A stretch of DNA of 64,000 bases, taken from Rhizobium oryzihabitans. Lineage in GTDB: Bacteria > Pseudomonadota > Alphaproteobacteria > Rhizobiales > Rhizobiaceae. Within the stretch, counting starts at the first letter, position 1; each line of letters begins with the position of its first letter. The notes under the pieces were generated by a model. The model saw nothing but the letters and a program-made list of their open reading frames with translations. It had not been told where the DNA came from and searched no databases. This document shows positions 51,534-61,781 of the stretch, one piece after another. The position numbers were made by a program, and so were the translations under genes. The DNA lies in NCBI RefSeq assembly GCF_010669145.1, contig NZ_CP048632.1, forward strand, positions 372,001-436,000. Direction: 5' to 3'.

Positions 51534-54500
51534 ATGGTCGAAAAAAATGTCGCGTATAACCGGGACGCCCGGTCCGAAGGCTTCGCTGACAACGATCCTC
51601 TGGCAGAACTGGCGCGTATCGTCGGCTTCGAAGATCGTCCTTCGCATGCGGGTTCCGAGGCTGCGCCATCGGCTACCCGCCGCGAGCCCGAATTCAATCT
51701 CGAAGATGAGCTTCTGAGGGAATTCGAGGTTTACGACGCGCCGCATGCCGATCCGGTCGTTCTTGATCCGGCAAACGATGTTCGTGCCGGCATCCACCCC
51801 AACGACTTCATGCAGCGTGTCGAGCAGGTCTTCGCCCGCCGCGAGCCGGAGCTTTCTCCCGCGGCCGAGCCGCAGGTCGAGGCCCGGTATGCGCCGGAGC
51901 CGATGCCAGCCTACGAGGTTGCACCCGAGGTCACGGAAGAGCCGCTTCCGGAGGTCGATCAGGCCTATATCCACAATTACGTCGAAACCTCGACGCAGGA
52001 CATTCGAGCGGATTTCCGTGACGATGCCGGCGCGGTTGCAGAAGTTTTTGATGTGCATTCGCGCCAGCCGCGTGCTGCCGAGCCGGTGGTTTACCAGCAG
52101 GCCGCCCAACAACTGGCATGGGAAGAGCCGCAGGCCATTGAGCCAGCCCAGCCCGAATGGCACGCCATGCCGGAACTTGCGGCCGACGTTTCCAGCAACA
52201 TTCCTTCTTCGCATGGTTACGCGCCGGAGCCTCAGGCCTTTGATCTTGCCGATGAGGTGGAGATCGCGGTTGCCGAGGAAGCGCCCGCACCCGTTTCCGT
52301 GCGTCCGCCTTCGCAGGGCGGCCGTTCTTCGCTGGAGTTTTCCAGCCTGCGCCTGCCGCTTGCCAATTTCGGCGCGCGTCGCGATGTTTCGGCTGTTGAT
52401 CCGCGGCGGGTCGAGCCAAGGTCTGAACAGCAGCCCGCAGCCCGAATCGAGCCGCAGGTCGAGCCAGTACCGGCACCTGCCGTCATTCAGGCGGAAGAGA
52501 CAGCGCCGGCATTTATGCCTCCGGTCGCTGAAGCCTTCGTGCCCGCAGCGCAGGCTGTAACGCCTCCGGTCGTTCAGAAGCCTGTTGCGACCAATCTGTC
52601 GCCGATGGACGAGCTGATCTACGACGTGGCGAAATATTCCATTCCTGGCCGTGGCGAAGAACCCGTTGTCCAGTCTGCGCCGGTCGTTCAGGCCGCACCC
52701 GCCGTTCAGGCTGCAAGGGTGGAGCCGCAAGTTGCTGCGACGCCCGTGCGGACAACGCCCGTTGCCCCCGCTGTCCCTGCTCAGGAGCCGGATTTCAGCG
52801 ATTTTGCAGGCTTCAACGACGATGATTTCGAGCTTGCGCTTGACGATCTCGATCTTGATCTCGACCTTTCGGAAATTGCCGAAGCCGAGGTCGCACCGGC
52901 ACCCGCGCCGCAACCCGTTCGCCAGCAGCCGGTTGCTCCCGTGGTCGCTGCCGCCGCACCTCAGCCGGTGAGGGAACAGCCCGCGCCTCAGCCGCGCGTT
53001 GCGCCTGTCGCTGCGCCGATTGCGGCAGCTGCGCCCGTTCAGCCGCGTCCGGCCGCGCCTGCGCCGCAGCCGGTTGTGCCGCAGACTCTGGAAAGCCTGC
53101 CTTTCGATCCTTCGCAGATCGGCGAGACGGAAGAACATCCGGAAACCATCGTCGAGATGGACGTGCCTGAACTGCCCGTCGGCGTTTTCGAAGCCAAGCC
53201 GGTTGCTCGACGCCACGAGGAAGACCTCGATATCGATACCGAGCTTGCGACGCTGTTCGCCCCGGCAGTCGCTGGTGGCCTTGACCGTCACAAACATGCG
53301 GAAAACCGGGGTGCCGCCCCGCAGGCGCGCGCCGCCGCTCAGGCTCCGGAAGAAGCCGATGAGTTCGAGCGGGCGCTGGAAGAGGATTTCCGTCGCTCCA
53401 TGCAGGAGGCAGCGGCTTCGCGCGGCAATCCGCGTGATGCCGAAAACACCTATGTCAATCATCAGGCGGCCTATCGCGATGAGGATGAACGCGGCGGTCG
53501 CCGCTGGATCATGCCGGTTGCGGCCGCAATCGGTCTGGTGCTTGTCGGTGGCGGCGTTTACGCGCTGATATCAGGCGGTTCGTCCAGCACGGGTTCCAAT
53601 GGTGCACCGGTCATCATCTCCGCCGATAATGATCCGATGAAGGTCGTGCCGGAAAATCCGGGCGGTCGCGTCGTGCCCAATCAGGACAAGGCGGTTTATG
53701 ACCGCGTGGCCGGCGGCAGTGCTGCCGATCCGAAGCAGCCCGCGCTGATCTCCAGCAGCGAGCAGCCGGTCGATGTGGTTCAGCGTACGCTGATCCCCGA
53801 ACAGCTGCCGCTGGAAGGTGAAAACGACGCCGATATGGAAGCAGCCGCCGGCACGCCGGTTGGCGAGACGGAAGATCCGCGCCTGCTTTCGCCGGAAGAA
53901 AAGGCCGCGCAGAATGAAGGTGCGGGTGCAACCGGCGTTTCACCACGCAAGGTCCGCACCATGATCGTCAAGCCTGATGGCACGCTGGTCGCCCAGGAAG
54001 TCGATGCACCGGCAGCCCAGCCGCCGAAGGCCGACAAGGTCGCGGAGCTTGCCGCGCCCCAGACCGCCAAGCCGGGTGAGGGCGCTCCCGCCGTCATCGC
54101 CGCTTCGCGTGTTCCGGTTGCGCCGGAACAGGCCGCCGCACAGCCGCAGGCTCACACGCCGGCCACACCCGCCTCGCAGACGGCAGCACCGCTTCCTTCG
54201 GCGCGTCCGTCCTCGCAGCCATCCAATGTCGTGGCAACCGTCACCAACCAGGGCAATGTTCGTCCCGCCGCCACCGCCCCGGCCCAGCCGCCGGCCGCAC
54301 AGCAGCAGACAGCCGCAGCAACGACAAGCACTCCTTCTGCCGGTGGTTACTACATCCAGATCGCGTCCCTGCCGAGCCAGGCGGAGGCCCAGAAGTCCTA
54401 CCAGAACATGTCGGCCAAGTTCGGCTCGGTCATCGGTGGACGTGGCGTCGACATCAAGGCCGCCGAAATCGCCGGCAAGGGCACATTCTACCGCGTCCGT

Positions 54501-54584
54501 ATCCCGGCGGGTGACAAGAACGAAGCCGTGGCGCTGTGCGAAAAGTTCCGCTCGGCCGGCGGCAGCTGCCTGGTGGCGCGCTGA
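51534..54584 (+). CDS. SPOR-domain cell division/peptidoglycan-binding protein
   Basis: A 1016-residue protein with a conserved N-terminus (FADNDPLAELARIVGFED), a very long Pro/Ala/Glu/Gln-rich cytoplasmic region, one membrane helix (WIMPVAAAIGLVLVGGGVYAL near residue 660), a disordered periplasmic linker, and a C-terminal SPOR domain (YYIQIASLPSQAEAQ to the end). SPOR binds denuded glycan strands at the septum. The Met at 51519 is an alternative start. It follows argS closely, as in other Rhizobiales. Confidence 0.9.
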   Translation: MVEKNVAYNRDARSEGFADNDPLAELARIVGFEDRPSHAGSEAAPSATRREPEFNLEDELLREFEVYDAPHADPVVLDPANDVRAGIHPNDFMQRVEQVFARREPELSPAAEPQVEARYAPEPMPAYEVAPEVTEEPLPEVDQAYIHNYVETSTQDIRADFRDDAGAVAEVFDVHSRQPRAAEPVVYQQAAQQLAWEEPQAIEPAQPEWHAMPELAADVSSNIPSSHGYAPEPQAFDLADEVEIAVAEEAPAPVSVRPPSQGGRSSLEFSSLRLPLANFGARRDVSAVDPRRVEPRSEQQPAARIEPQVEPVPAPAVIQAEETAPAFMPPVAEAFVPAAQAVTPPVVQKPVATNLSPMDELIYDVAKYSIPGRGEEPVVQSAPVVQAAPAVQAARVEPQVAATPVRTTPVAPAVPAQEPDFSDFAGFNDDDFELALDDLDLDLDLSEIAEAEVAPAPAPQPVRQQPVAPVVAAAAPQPVREQPAPQPRVAPVAAPIAAAAPVQPRPAAPAPQPVVPQTLESLPFDPSQIGETEEHPETIVEMDVPELPVGVFEAKPVARRHEEDLDIDTELATLFAPAVAGGLDRHKHAENRGAAPQARAAAQAPEEADEFERALEEDFRRSMQEAAASRGNPRDAENTYVNHQAAYRDEDERGGRRWIMPVAAAIGLVLVGGGVYALISGGSSSTGSNGAPVIISADNDPMKVVPENPGGRVVPNQDKAVYDRVAGGSAADPKQPALISSSEQPVDVVQRTLIPEQLPLEGENDADMEAAAGTPVGETEDPRLLSPEEKAAQNEGAGATGVSPRKVRTMIVKPDGTLVAQEVDAPAAQPPKADKVAELAAPQTAKPGEGAPAVIAASRVPVAPEQAAAQPQAHTPATPASQTAAPLPSARPSSQPSNVVATVTNQGNVRPAATAPAQPPAAQQQTAAATTSTPSAGGYYIQIASLPSQAEAQKSYQNMSAKFGSVIGGRGVDIKAAEIAGKGTFYRVRIPAGDKNEAVALCEKFRSAGGSCLVAR

Positions 54585-54649
54585 TCGGGAGCATCGGGGC
54601 CGCAAGTCCCCGATGTAACGACCGTCACGTGAACGGTGTTTCCTTTGCC

Positions 54650-54762
54650 GTCATGCCGGACTTGATCCGGCATCCAGCCACGGCGCGTCTGCGCCGTGAG
54701 AAGAGTCTCTCGCGATCAAGGACTTGATCGCGCTGGACCCCGGATCTAGTCCGGGGTGACGG
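54650..54762. repeat. Palindromic intergenic repeat, copy 3
   Basis: Begins GTCATGCCGGACTTGATCC and ends GGGTGACGG, with inner CGGCGCG-TCTG-CGCCGTG and CGCGATCAAG-GACTTGATCGCG hairpins. Related in layout, but less in sequence, to the copies at 47.7 and 60.8 kb. It lies between the SPOR gene and nagZ and could end transcription. Confidence 0.6.
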
Positions 54763-54842
54763 GCGTCAAACGTCGCCGTCCCCTCCAAAGGTCGAGACTT
54801 ATTGAGGCTTTCTTTCCTTCCATTCTGTAACAGGCTGACATC

Positions 54843-55859
54843 ATGACCGATTGCAAAGCTATGATCCTCGGATGCGGCGGCTTGACGCTTTCCGCCGACG
54901 AGATTGCCCTTTACCGTGACCAGCAGCCGTGGGGTTTCATCCTGTTCGGGCGCAATATCGGTGATGCGCAGCAGATCACCGATCTCGTCGCCTCCATGCG
55001 CGATGCCGTCGGGCGGCCCGACGCCCCGGTTCTGATCGATCAGGAAGGCGGGCGGGTGCAGCGCATCAAGCCGCCGATCCTGCAGGCCTATCCGAATGCC
55101 CGCATTCTCGGTGAAATTTACGAGCGCGACCACGAGGAAGGCCTGCGGGCTGCCTGGCTGATGTCGCGCCTGCATGCCTTCGACCTCATGAAATTCGGCA
55201 TCAATGTCGATTGCCTGCCGGTGCTCGACGTGCCGGTGGAAGGTGCAAGCAACGTCATCGGCAACCGCGCCTATGGCTATGCGCCGACCATGGTGGCCGA
55301 GATGGGACAGGCAGCGGCCGACGGCCTGAAGGCTGGCGGCATGCTGCCGGTGATGAAACATATGCCGGGGCATGGCCGCGGCATGGTGGATTCGCACCAT
55401 GAACTGCCCGTGGTCGATGTGCCGCTCGATGAGCTGGACGGCCATGATTTCGTACCGTTCCGGGCGCTGAACCGTGAATTGATGGCGATGAGCGCGCATC
55501 TGGTCTTCAACGCCGTCGACCGGGAGAGACCGGCAACGACCTCGCCGAAGGTGATCGAAGAGATCATTCGCGGCCGCATCGGCTTTGATGGGCTGCTGAT
55601 GTCCGACGACAGTTCCATGAATGCGCTGAAGGGCACGCTGGGCGAGCGCGCTGCGAATATTGTTACCGGTGGCTGCGATATAGTCTTGCATTGCAACGGC
55701 GTGATGGGTGAAATGCTGGAGGTCGTGAAGGAGGTTCCCGTTCTTTCCGGCCGTTCGCTGGAGCGGGTGCGGGCCGTGGAAGCGGGTTTTCCCGCCGCGG
55801 ATGCCTCCGACGAAGCTGAACTGAGAGTCGAATTCAACGCCATGTGGGCCGTTTCCTGA
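54843..55859 (+). CDS. nagZ: Beta-N-acetylhexosaminidase NagZ
   Basis: A 338-residue glycoside hydrolase family 3 enzyme. The conserved KHMPGHGRGMVDSHHELP (general acid-base His in DSH) is at about residue 172, and LLMSDDSSM with the nucleophile Asp at about 255. It releases GlcNAc from anhydromuropeptides in cell-wall recycling. First gene of the run nagZ-scpA-scpB-tatABC. Confidence 0.95.
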   Translation: MTDCKAMILGCGGLTLSADEIALYRDQQPWGFILFGRNIGDAQQITDLVASMRDAVGRPDAPVLIDQEGGRVQRIKPPILQAYPNARILGEIYERDHEEGLRAAWLMSRLHAFDLMKFGINVDCLPVLDVPVEGASNVIGNRAYGYAPTMVAEMGQAAADGLKAGGMLPVMKHMPGHGRGMVDSHHELPVVDVPLDELDGHDFVPFRALNRELMAMSAHLVFNAVDRERPATTSPKVIEEIIRGRIGFDGLLMSDDSSMNALKGTLGERAANIVTGGCDIVLHCNGVMGEMLEVVKEVPVLSGRSLERVRAVEAGFPAADASDEAELRVEFNAMWAVS

Positions 55860-55917
55860 CAATCGGGCGGCGGCCTCGTAATCGGGACGACAGGCCGGAC
55901 GCCCGGCGGATGGAACA

Positions 55918-56766
55918 ATGGCCGCAGACAAGTCTCGCAATTCGACGCCTATGGACAAGCTCTGGCAGGATGGCACGCCGGAGCGGCTGACGGGCGAGGC
56001 CGGGCTGGTCATCGATGTCGCGGGTTTCGAAGGCCCGCTTGATCTTCTGCTGCACCTTGCCCGCACGCAGAAGGTCGATCTGTCGCGCATTTCGGTGCTG
56101 GCGCTTGCCGAGCAATATCTTCAATTCGTGGAAAGCGCGCGCCGCGTGCGCATCGAGCTTGCGGCCGACTATCTGGTGATGGCGGCTTGGCTCGCCTTTC
56201 TCAAATCCAAGCTCCTCATTCCGCAGCAATCCAAGGATGACGGTCCCTCGGGTGAGGAAATGGCCGCGACGCTGGCCTTCCGGCTGAAACGCCTGGAAGC
56301 GATGCGCGAGGCGGCCGAAAGGCTTGTCAACCGCGCCCATCTCGGCCGCGATATCTTCGCCCGTGGCGCGCCGGAGCATATTCCGCATATCAACCGCTCG
56401 GCTTACGAGGCAAACCTCTACGATCTCCTGAGCGCCTATGCCAATCTGCGGCAAAGGCAGGCCATCACCCAGGTGACGATTGAAAAACGGCAGGTCTGGT
56501 CGCTGGTGGAAGCACGGGAACTTCTCAACAGCCTGCTCGGCGATGTCGGTGAATGGACCGTGCTCGACCAATATCTGCTGCAATATGTGCCCGACCCCGC
56601 CATGCGGGTGACGGCGATCGCCAGCGCCTTTGCCGCCTCGCTGGAGCTGGTGCGCGAGGGGTCGCTGCAAATCCGCCAGGAGGGCGCCTTCCAGCCCATC
56701 TATATGCGCAGGAGCGAGAGAGACGATCGCGCGGTGAATGCCGAAAGGACTGACAATGACGAATGA
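55918..56766 (+). CDS. scpA: Segregation and condensation protein A
   Basis: A 282-residue kleisin: FEGPLDLLLHLARTQKVDL near residue 39, the DYLVMAAWLAFLKSKLL segment, and the C-terminal winged helix (FAASLELVREGSLQIRQEGAF). With ScpB it closes the SMC ring for chromosome condensation. 58 bases after nagZ; overlaps scpB by 11 bases. Confidence 0.96.
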   Translation: MAADKSRNSTPMDKLWQDGTPERLTGEAGLVIDVAGFEGPLDLLLHLARTQKVDLSRISVLALAEQYLQFVESARRVRIELAADYLVMAAWLAFLKSKLLIPQQSKDDGPSGEEMAATLAFRLKRLEAMREAAERLVNRAHLGRDIFARGAPEHIPHINRSAYEANLYDLLSAYANLRQRQAITQVTIEKRQVWSLVEARELLNSLLGDVGEWTVLDQYLLQYVPDPAMRVTAIASAFAASLELVREGSLQIRQEGAFQPIYMRRSERDDRAVNAERTDNDE

Positions 56767-57490
56767 CGACGAGACCGGCGAAGCCGCCATTGTGGCAGAT
56801 GGGGTGGAAATCGAACCCACCGTATTTTCCGAACGTCAGCTGAAGGAAGCCGAGCGGATCGCCGAGGCACTGGTCTTTGCCTCCGCCGAGCCGGTTTCGG
56901 TCGCCTTCATTGCCGAGCGGCTGCCGCGCGGCATGGATGTCGTCGCCATCCTGCATCGGCTGAAGGCCGCTTATATCGAGCGCGGCGTCAATCTCGTGCA
57001 GGTGGGCGGGCAATGGGCGTTCCGCACGGCGGGCGATCTTTCCTTCGTCATCCGCTCGGAAGAGAAGGAGCCGAAGAAGCTCTCGCGCGCGGCGCTGGAA
57101 GTTCTGGCGATCATAGCGTATCATCAACCGGTGACACGCGCCGAAATCGAGGAAATTCGCGGCGTACAGACCTCGCGCGGCACGCTTGACGTGCTGATGG
57201 AAGCGGGGTGGGTGCGTTTCAGGGGCCGCAGGCGCACGCCGGGCAGGCCGGTGACGATCGGCACCACGGTTGAGTTTCTCGATCATTTCGGACTTGAGGA
57301 GTTGCGAGACTTGCCCGGCCTTGAGGAACTGAAGGGTGCAGGGCTGCTTTCTGGCCGAATTCCATCCAATTTCGGCGTGCCCCTGCCGATGATGAGCGAC
57401 GAATTGCGTGAAGACGAAGACCCGATCACGCAGCTCGATCTGGAAGAATTGGGCCTGCTTGCGCCCAGTGGCGGCGACGGCGAAGAATGA
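56756..57490 (+). CDS. scpB: Segregation and condensation protein B
   Basis: A 244-residue protein with two winged helices: EAERIAEALVFASAEPVS and LSRAALEVLAIIAYHQPVTR, IEEIRGVQTSRGTLDVL, and a GRPVTIGTTVEFLDHFGL segment. The acidic C-terminal tail is typical for Rhizobiales. The ATG at 56756 has AAAGGA upstream. Confidence 0.95.
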   Translation: MTNDDETGEAAIVADGVEIEPTVFSERQLKEAERIAEALVFASAEPVSVAFIAERLPRGMDVVAILHRLKAAYIERGVNLVQVGGQWAFRTAGDLSFVIRSEEKEPKKLSRAALEVLAIIAYHQPVTRAEIEEIRGVQTSRGTLDVLMEAGWVRFRGRRRTPGRPVTIGTTVEFLDHFGLEELRDLPGLEELKGAGLLSGRIPSNFGVPLPMMSDELREDEDPITQLDLEELGLLAPSGGDGEE

Positions 57491-57619
57491 TTGATCGTCT
57501 CGCCGGCGACAAGACGCAAAAACTTTATGTTCACTCCCCGTTGAAGCGACGATTTGTTGTTTGAAAAAGCCTTTCAAACATCTTACATCGTCTGAAAGCG
57601 AAATTCAGGAGTTTTAGTT

Positions 57620-57835
57620 ATGGGTTCTTTTAGTGTGTGGCATTGGCTCATCGTTCTGGTGATCGTTCTCGTCCTCTTCGGACGCGGCAAGATCCCGGAA
57701 CTGATGGGTGATGTCGCGAAGGGCATCAAGAGCTTCAAGAAGGGCATGTCCGACGATGACGCAACGCCTCCGCCGGCGGCCGATGCCAATACCACTGCCA
57801 AGACCGTCGACCACAAGGCTGACGAGATCAAGTAA
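57620..57835 (+). CDS. tatA: Sec-independent translocase subunit TatA
   Basis: A 71-residue protein: membrane helix [15 protein letters not shown], the hinge, then the amphipathic helix [20 protein letters not shown]. It forms the pore of the twin-arginine export system for folded proteins. The gap upstream (57491-57619) probably holds the tat promoter. Confidence 0.96.
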   Translation: MGSFSVWHWLIVLVIVLVLFGRGKIPELMGDVAKGIKSFKKGMSDDDATPPPAADANTTAKTVDHKADEIK

Positions 57836-57888
57836 GCGGCCTGTGCCGCTTGGTGTGAGACTGGCGTTAGGGTCTCGGGAGCATATTG

Positions 57889-58608
57889 ATGTTAGATATC
57901 GGCTGGAGCGAGCTTCTGGTGATTGCGGTCGTGCTGATCGTGGTCGTCGGGCCGAAGGACTTGCCGCCCATGATCCGCGCCTTCGGCAAGACGATGGCGG
58001 GCCTTCGCAAGATGGCGGGAGACTTCCGCACCCAGTTCGACGAGGCCTTGAAAGAGGCTGATATGGACGATGTGCGGCAGACGATCTCCGATGTCCGCAA
58101 TCTCAATCCGACCAATTCGCTGCGCGATGCGATGAACCCACTTCGCCAGCTCGGAAACGAGATCAAGTCCGATCTCCAGAAGGCGACGGCTGCACCTGAT
58201 TCCCTGTCGTCGACACCAGCGCCTGCAACGAGCGAGCCGGTGGCGCCGCTGGTCAGCGTGCCCGAGCCGGAGATGAAGCTTCCGGATGCGCCGCCTGCCG
58301 TGGGCTCCGCGTCTGCTGTCTCCGCGCCGGTCACTGCGGTTGCCGCTGCGGAAGACAAGCCGAAACGGGCGCGGGCGAAATCGGTTGCGACCGTCGAAGC
58401 CGAAACGGTGGCCGCCAAGCCGAAACGCACCGTCCGCAGCAAGTCTGCCGAAGCGTTAGAAGAAACTGCTGTGTCGAAACCTACCGTGAAGGCTGTCGCC
58501 AAGAAGGCTGCCGTCAAGAAAGCGGCGGCTGAGAAGGCGGTGGCGGAAGCCAAGCCGGCCAAATCGGCGAGAACAAAGGCTGCAAAGCCCAAAAAGGATG
58601 AAGCATGA
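57889..58608 (+). CDS. tatB: Sec-independent translocase subunit TatB
   Basis: A 239-residue protein with the TatB N-terminus (MLDIGWSELLVIAVVLIVVVGPKDLP, given here as MLDIGWSELL and VVGPKDLPPM), an amphipathic helix to residue 80, and a long Ala/Lys/Pro-rich tail (KPTVKAVAKKAAVKKAA) typical of Rhizobiaceae. It binds twin-arginine signals with TatC. ATG 57889 chosen; a TTG lies just before it. Confidence 0.94.
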   Translation: MLDIGWSELLVIAVVLIVVVGPKDLPPMIRAFGKTMAGLRKMAGDFRTQFDEALKEADMDDVRQTISDVRNLNPTNSLRDAMNPLRQLGNEIKSDLQKATAAPDSLSSTPAPATSEPVAPLVSVPEPEMKLPDAPPAVGSASAVSAPVTAVAAAEDKPKRARAKSVATVEAETVAAKPKRTVRSKSAEALEETAVSKPTVKAVAKKAAVKKAAAEKAVAEAKPAKSARTKAAKPKKDEA

Positions 58609-59408
58609 GCGGGGACATCGAGGATAAGCCGCAGCCGCTGATCGAGCATCTCATGGAGTTGCGCACGCGGCTGATCTGGTCGCTCGGCGCATTTTTCGTC
58701 GCCTTCATCGCCTGTTTCGCCGTTGCCAAACATCTCTTCAACCTGCTGGTCATTCCCTATAAATGGGCCGTGCTCTGGGCGGGGCTCGATGTCACGAAAT
58801 CGTCGCTGATCTATACCGCGCCGCAGGAATTCTTCTTCACGCAGATCAAGGTCGCGATGTTCGGCGCCATGGTCATCTCCTTTCCGGTGATTGCCTCGCA
58901 GCTCTACAAGTTTGTCGCCCCCGGTCTCTACAAGAACGAACGCGCCGCTTTCCTGCCGTTTCTGATCGCTTCGCCGATCCTCTTCCTCATCGGTGCGGCG
59001 CTCGTCTATTTCTTTTTCACGCCCATGGTCATGTGGTTCTTCCTCGCCATGCAGCAATTGCCTGAGGATGGCGAGGTGGCGATTTCCCTGATGCCGAAGG
59101 TGTCGGAGTATCTGAGCCTCATCATGACGCTGGTCCTCTCCTTCGGTCTGGTGTTCCAGCTGCCTGTCGTCACCACGCTTCTCGCCCGCGTCGGACTTCT
59201 GACCAGCGACTGGCTGCGCGAGAAGCGCAAGTTCGCCATCGTCATGGCTTTCGTGGTCGCGGCCGTGCTGACGCCGCCAGACCCCATGTCCCAGATCGGT
59301 CTTGCGCTGCCTGCGATCATTCTCTACGAGATTTCCATCTACATGGCTCGACTCGTGGAGAGGAAACGTGCGGCGGAATCCAAAAGCACGGAGCTGGAAG
59401 AGACCTGA
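58605..59408 (+). CDS. tatC: Sec-independent translocase subunit TatC
   Basis: A 267-residue protein with six membrane helices and the conserved LIEHLMELRTRLI N-terminal segment that binds twin-arginine signal peptides. ATGA overlap with tatB. A terminator follows 38 bases after the stop. Confidence 0.96.
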   Translation: MSGDIEDKPQPLIEHLMELRTRLIWSLGAFFVAFIACFAVAKHLFNLLVIPYKWAVLWAGLDVTKSSLIYTAPQEFFFTQIKVAMFGAMVISFPVIASQLYKFVAPGLYKNERAAFLPFLIASPILFLIGAALVYFFFTPMVMWFFLAMQQLPEDGEVAISLMPKVSEYLSLIMTLVLSFGLVFQLPVVTTLLARVGLLTSDWLREKRKFAIVMAFVVAAVLTPPDPMSQIGLALPAIILYEISIYMARLVERKRAAESKSTELEET

Positions 59409-59446
59409 CGCTTCGCCACGGTCTTCCCGCTCATTTAATTTCCTCG

Positions 59447-59471
59447 CGCCGGGCCCTTCGCCCGGCGTTTT
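59447..59471 (+). terminator. Rho-independent terminator after tatC
   Basis: CGCCGGGC / GCCCGGCG perfect stem, five-base loop, TTTT. Confidence 0.8.
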
Positions 59472-59512
59472 GCTGATAAAACGCGGGCGGCCAACAACAG
59501 TCTGGAACGACG

Positions 59513-60796
59513 ATGCACGACATTAAATGGATACGCGAAAACCCCGAAGCCTTTGATGCGGCTCTTGCACGGCGTGGCGTCGAGCCGACCGCCAGCGGCC
59601 TGATCGCTCTCGATGAGAAGCGCCGTTCCGTCATCCAGTCCCTGCAGGACATGCAGTCACGCCGCAATGCCGCCTCCAAGGAAATCGGCGCCGCCATGGC
59701 GCAGAAGAACATGGAGCTTGCAGAAAAGCTCAAAGCCGAAGTCGCCGACATCAAGGACAACATGCCACGCGCCGAGGAGGAGGACCGCAAGGTCACCGCC
59801 GAGCTGAACGACGCCCTGTCGCGCCTGCCGAACATGCCCTTCGACGATGTGCCTGACGGCAAGGACGAACATGACAATGTGGTGGCCCGCGTCGTCGGCC
59901 AGAAGCCCGGCTGGAACCATGAGGCCAAGGAGCATTTCGAGATCGGCGAGGCGCTCGGCTACATGGATTTCGAGCGGGCGGCCAAGCTTTCCGGCTCGCG
60001 CTTCACCGTTTTGACCAGTCAGCTGGCGCGTCTGGAACGGGCGCTCGGCCAGTTCATGATCGATCTGCACACCTCGGAACATGGCTATACGGAAGTCTCC
60101 TCGCCGCTGATGGTGCGTGACGAGGCGATGTTCGGGACCGGGCAATTGCCGAAGTTCTCCGAGGACCTGTTCAAGACCACGGATGGCCGCTGGCTGATTC
60201 CGACGGCGGAAGTGACGCTGACCAACCTCGTTTCGGGTGAAATCCTCGAGCAGGAGAAACTGCCGCTGCGCTTCACCGCGCTCACCCCGTCCTTCCGTTC
60301 GGAAGCGGGCTCCGCCGGCCGTGATACGCGCGGCATGCTGCGCCAGCACCAGTTCTGGAAGTGCGAGCTTGTCTCCATTACCGATGCGGAAAGCGCTGTC
60401 GCCGAGCATGAGCGCATGACGGCCTGCGCCGAAGAGGTGCTGAAGCGCCTTGGCCTGCATTTCCGCACCATGACGCTGTGCACGGGTGATATGGGCTTTG
60501 GCGCGCGCAAGACGTATGATCTGGAAGTCTGGCTGCCTGGCCAGAACACCTATCGTGAAATCTCGTCCTGCTCCGTCTGCGGTGATTTCCAGGCGCGGCG
60601 CATGAATGCCCGTTATCGCGGCAAGGACGACAAGGCCACGAAGTTCGTGCACACGCTGAACGGTTCCGGCACGGCCGTCGGTCGCTGCCTGATCGCGGTT
60701 CTCGAAAATTATCTCAATGAGGACGGTTCCGTCACAATTCCAGAGGTGCTGCTGCCCTATATGGGCGGTCTGACGCGCATCGAGAAGGCAGCCTGA
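59513..60796 (+). CDS. serS: Serine-tRNA ligase
   Basis: A 427-residue class II synthetase: N-terminal long coiled coil (residues 28-105), motif 2 near residue 262 ([14 protein letters not shown]) and motif 3 near 395 ([17 protein letters not shown]). It charges tRNA-Ser and tRNA-Sec. Normal length. Confidence 0.97.
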   Translation: MHDIKWIRENPEAFDAALARRGVEPTASGLIALDEKRRSVIQSLQDMQSRRNAASKEIGAAMAQKNMELAEKLKAEVADIKDNMPRAEEEDRKVTAELNDALSRLPNMPFDDVPDGKDEHDNVVARVVGQKPGWNHEAKEHFEIGEALGYMDFERAAKLSGSRFTVLTSQLARLERALGQFMIDLHTSEHGYTEVSSPLMVRDEAMFGTGQLPKFSEDLFKTTDGRWLIPTAEVTLTNLVSGEILEQEKLPLRFTALTPSFRSEAGSAGRDTRGMLRQHQFWKCELVSITDAESAVAEHERMTACAEEVLKRLGLHFRTMTLCTGDMGFGARKTYDLEVWLPGQNTYREISSCSVCGDFQARRMNARYRGKDDKATKFVHTLNGSGTAVGRCLIAVLENYLNEDGSVTIPEVLLPYMGGLTRIEKAA

Positions 60797-60820
60797 GGTT
60801 AGGGCGTTCTTTGCGCTTCA

Positions 60821-60931
60821 GTCATTCCGGTCTTGAGCCGGAATCCAGCCAGCCCAAGTCCTTGGGCTGAAAGCAGTCTTCCCGCCGCGCGGACGCGCGT
60901 CGACTGGATTCCGGCTCAAGGCCGGAATGAC
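60821..60931. repeat. Palindromic intergenic repeat, copy 4
   Basis: Ends 60821-60847 and 60904-60931 are imperfect inverted copies (GTCATTCCGG... against ...CCGGAATGAC). The core contains CAGCCCAAGTCCTTGGGCTG and a GCGCGGACGCGCG run, shared with copy 2. Confidence 0.75.
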
Positions 60932-61002
60932 GGTAGTGGGGATGCGCCCTTGGGAGAAATCATAGTGTCCTCAAACGGGGACATGGCAGCGGAGAGATGA
61001 AC

Positions 61003-61773
61003 ATGCGGATTTTGCTGACGAATGACGACGGTATTCACGCCGAAGGTCTGGCCGTGCTGGAGCGAATCGCCCGGACGCTTTCGGACGATGTCTGGATCGT
61101 CGCCCCTGAGACCGACCAGAGCGGGCTTGCCCATTCGCTGACGCTTTCCGAACCGCTGCGGCTGCGCAAGATTTCCGACAAGCATTTTGCGCTGCGCGGC
61201 ACGCCGACCGATTGCGTCATCATGGGCATTCGCGAAGTCCTGCCGGAAAAGCCGGATCTCGTGCTCTCCGGCGTCAATGCCGGCGCCAACATGGCCGATG
61301 ACGTCACCTATTCCGGCACCATTGCGGGTGCCATTGAAGGCACGCTGCAGGGCGTGCGGTCCTTTGCGCTCAGCCAGGCTTTCAGCCATGCCGAAGGCCG
61401 GGTTGTGCCGTGGGAAGTCACCGAGACCTATGCGCCGGATCTGTTGCGCAAGCTGATGAATGTGGATCTGCCTGATGGCACTTTCCTCAATCTCAATTTC
61501 CCCAATTGCGCGCCCAAGGATGTGCAGGGCGTGTCCGTGACCGGGCAGGGCAAGCTCGATTTCGGCCTGACGGTGGAAGAGCGCCAGGACGGCCGTGGTT
61601 TCCCCTATTACTGGCTGCGTTTCGGCGAACGTCTCGGCACCTTCCGCGAAGGCACGGATATCCACGCTTTGAAGCACGGCAAAATCTCGGTCACGCCGCT
61701 AAAGCTTGACCTGACGGATTACACGGTCAAGGATCGAGTTGCGCAAGCGCTTGGATTCGGAGTCGCCGATTGA
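61003..61773 (+). CDS. surE: 5'/3'-nucleotidase SurE
   Basis: A 256-residue phosphatase. The metal-binding DD of [16 protein letters not shown] starts the protein; [20 protein letters not shown] holds the conserved Asn-x-Gly-x-Asn type site. It hydrolyses nucleoside monophosphates. The ATG at 61003 fits the GGAGAG site better than the ATG at 60997. Overlaps or adjoins pcm. Confidence 0.95.
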   Translation: MRILLTNDDGIHAEGLAVLERIARTLSDDVWIVAPETDQSGLAHSLTLSEPLRLRKISDKHFALRGTPTDCVIMGIREVLPEKPDLVLSGVNAGANMADDVTYSGTIAGAIEGTLQGVRSFALSQAFSHAEGRVVPWEVTETYAPDLLRKLMNVDLPDGTFLNLNFPNCAPKDVQGVSVTGQGKLDFGLTVEERQDGRGFPYYWLRFGERLGTFREGTDIHALKHGKISVTPLKLDLTDYTVKDRVAQALGFGVAD

Positions 61774-61781
61774 AATCTGCC

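Noticed and set aside
51486..53462. A 658-codon minus-strand open frame across the SPOR gene
   Set aside because: Arg/Gly/Leu-rich shadow of a Pro/Ala/Glu-rich gene; no start signal and no domain.
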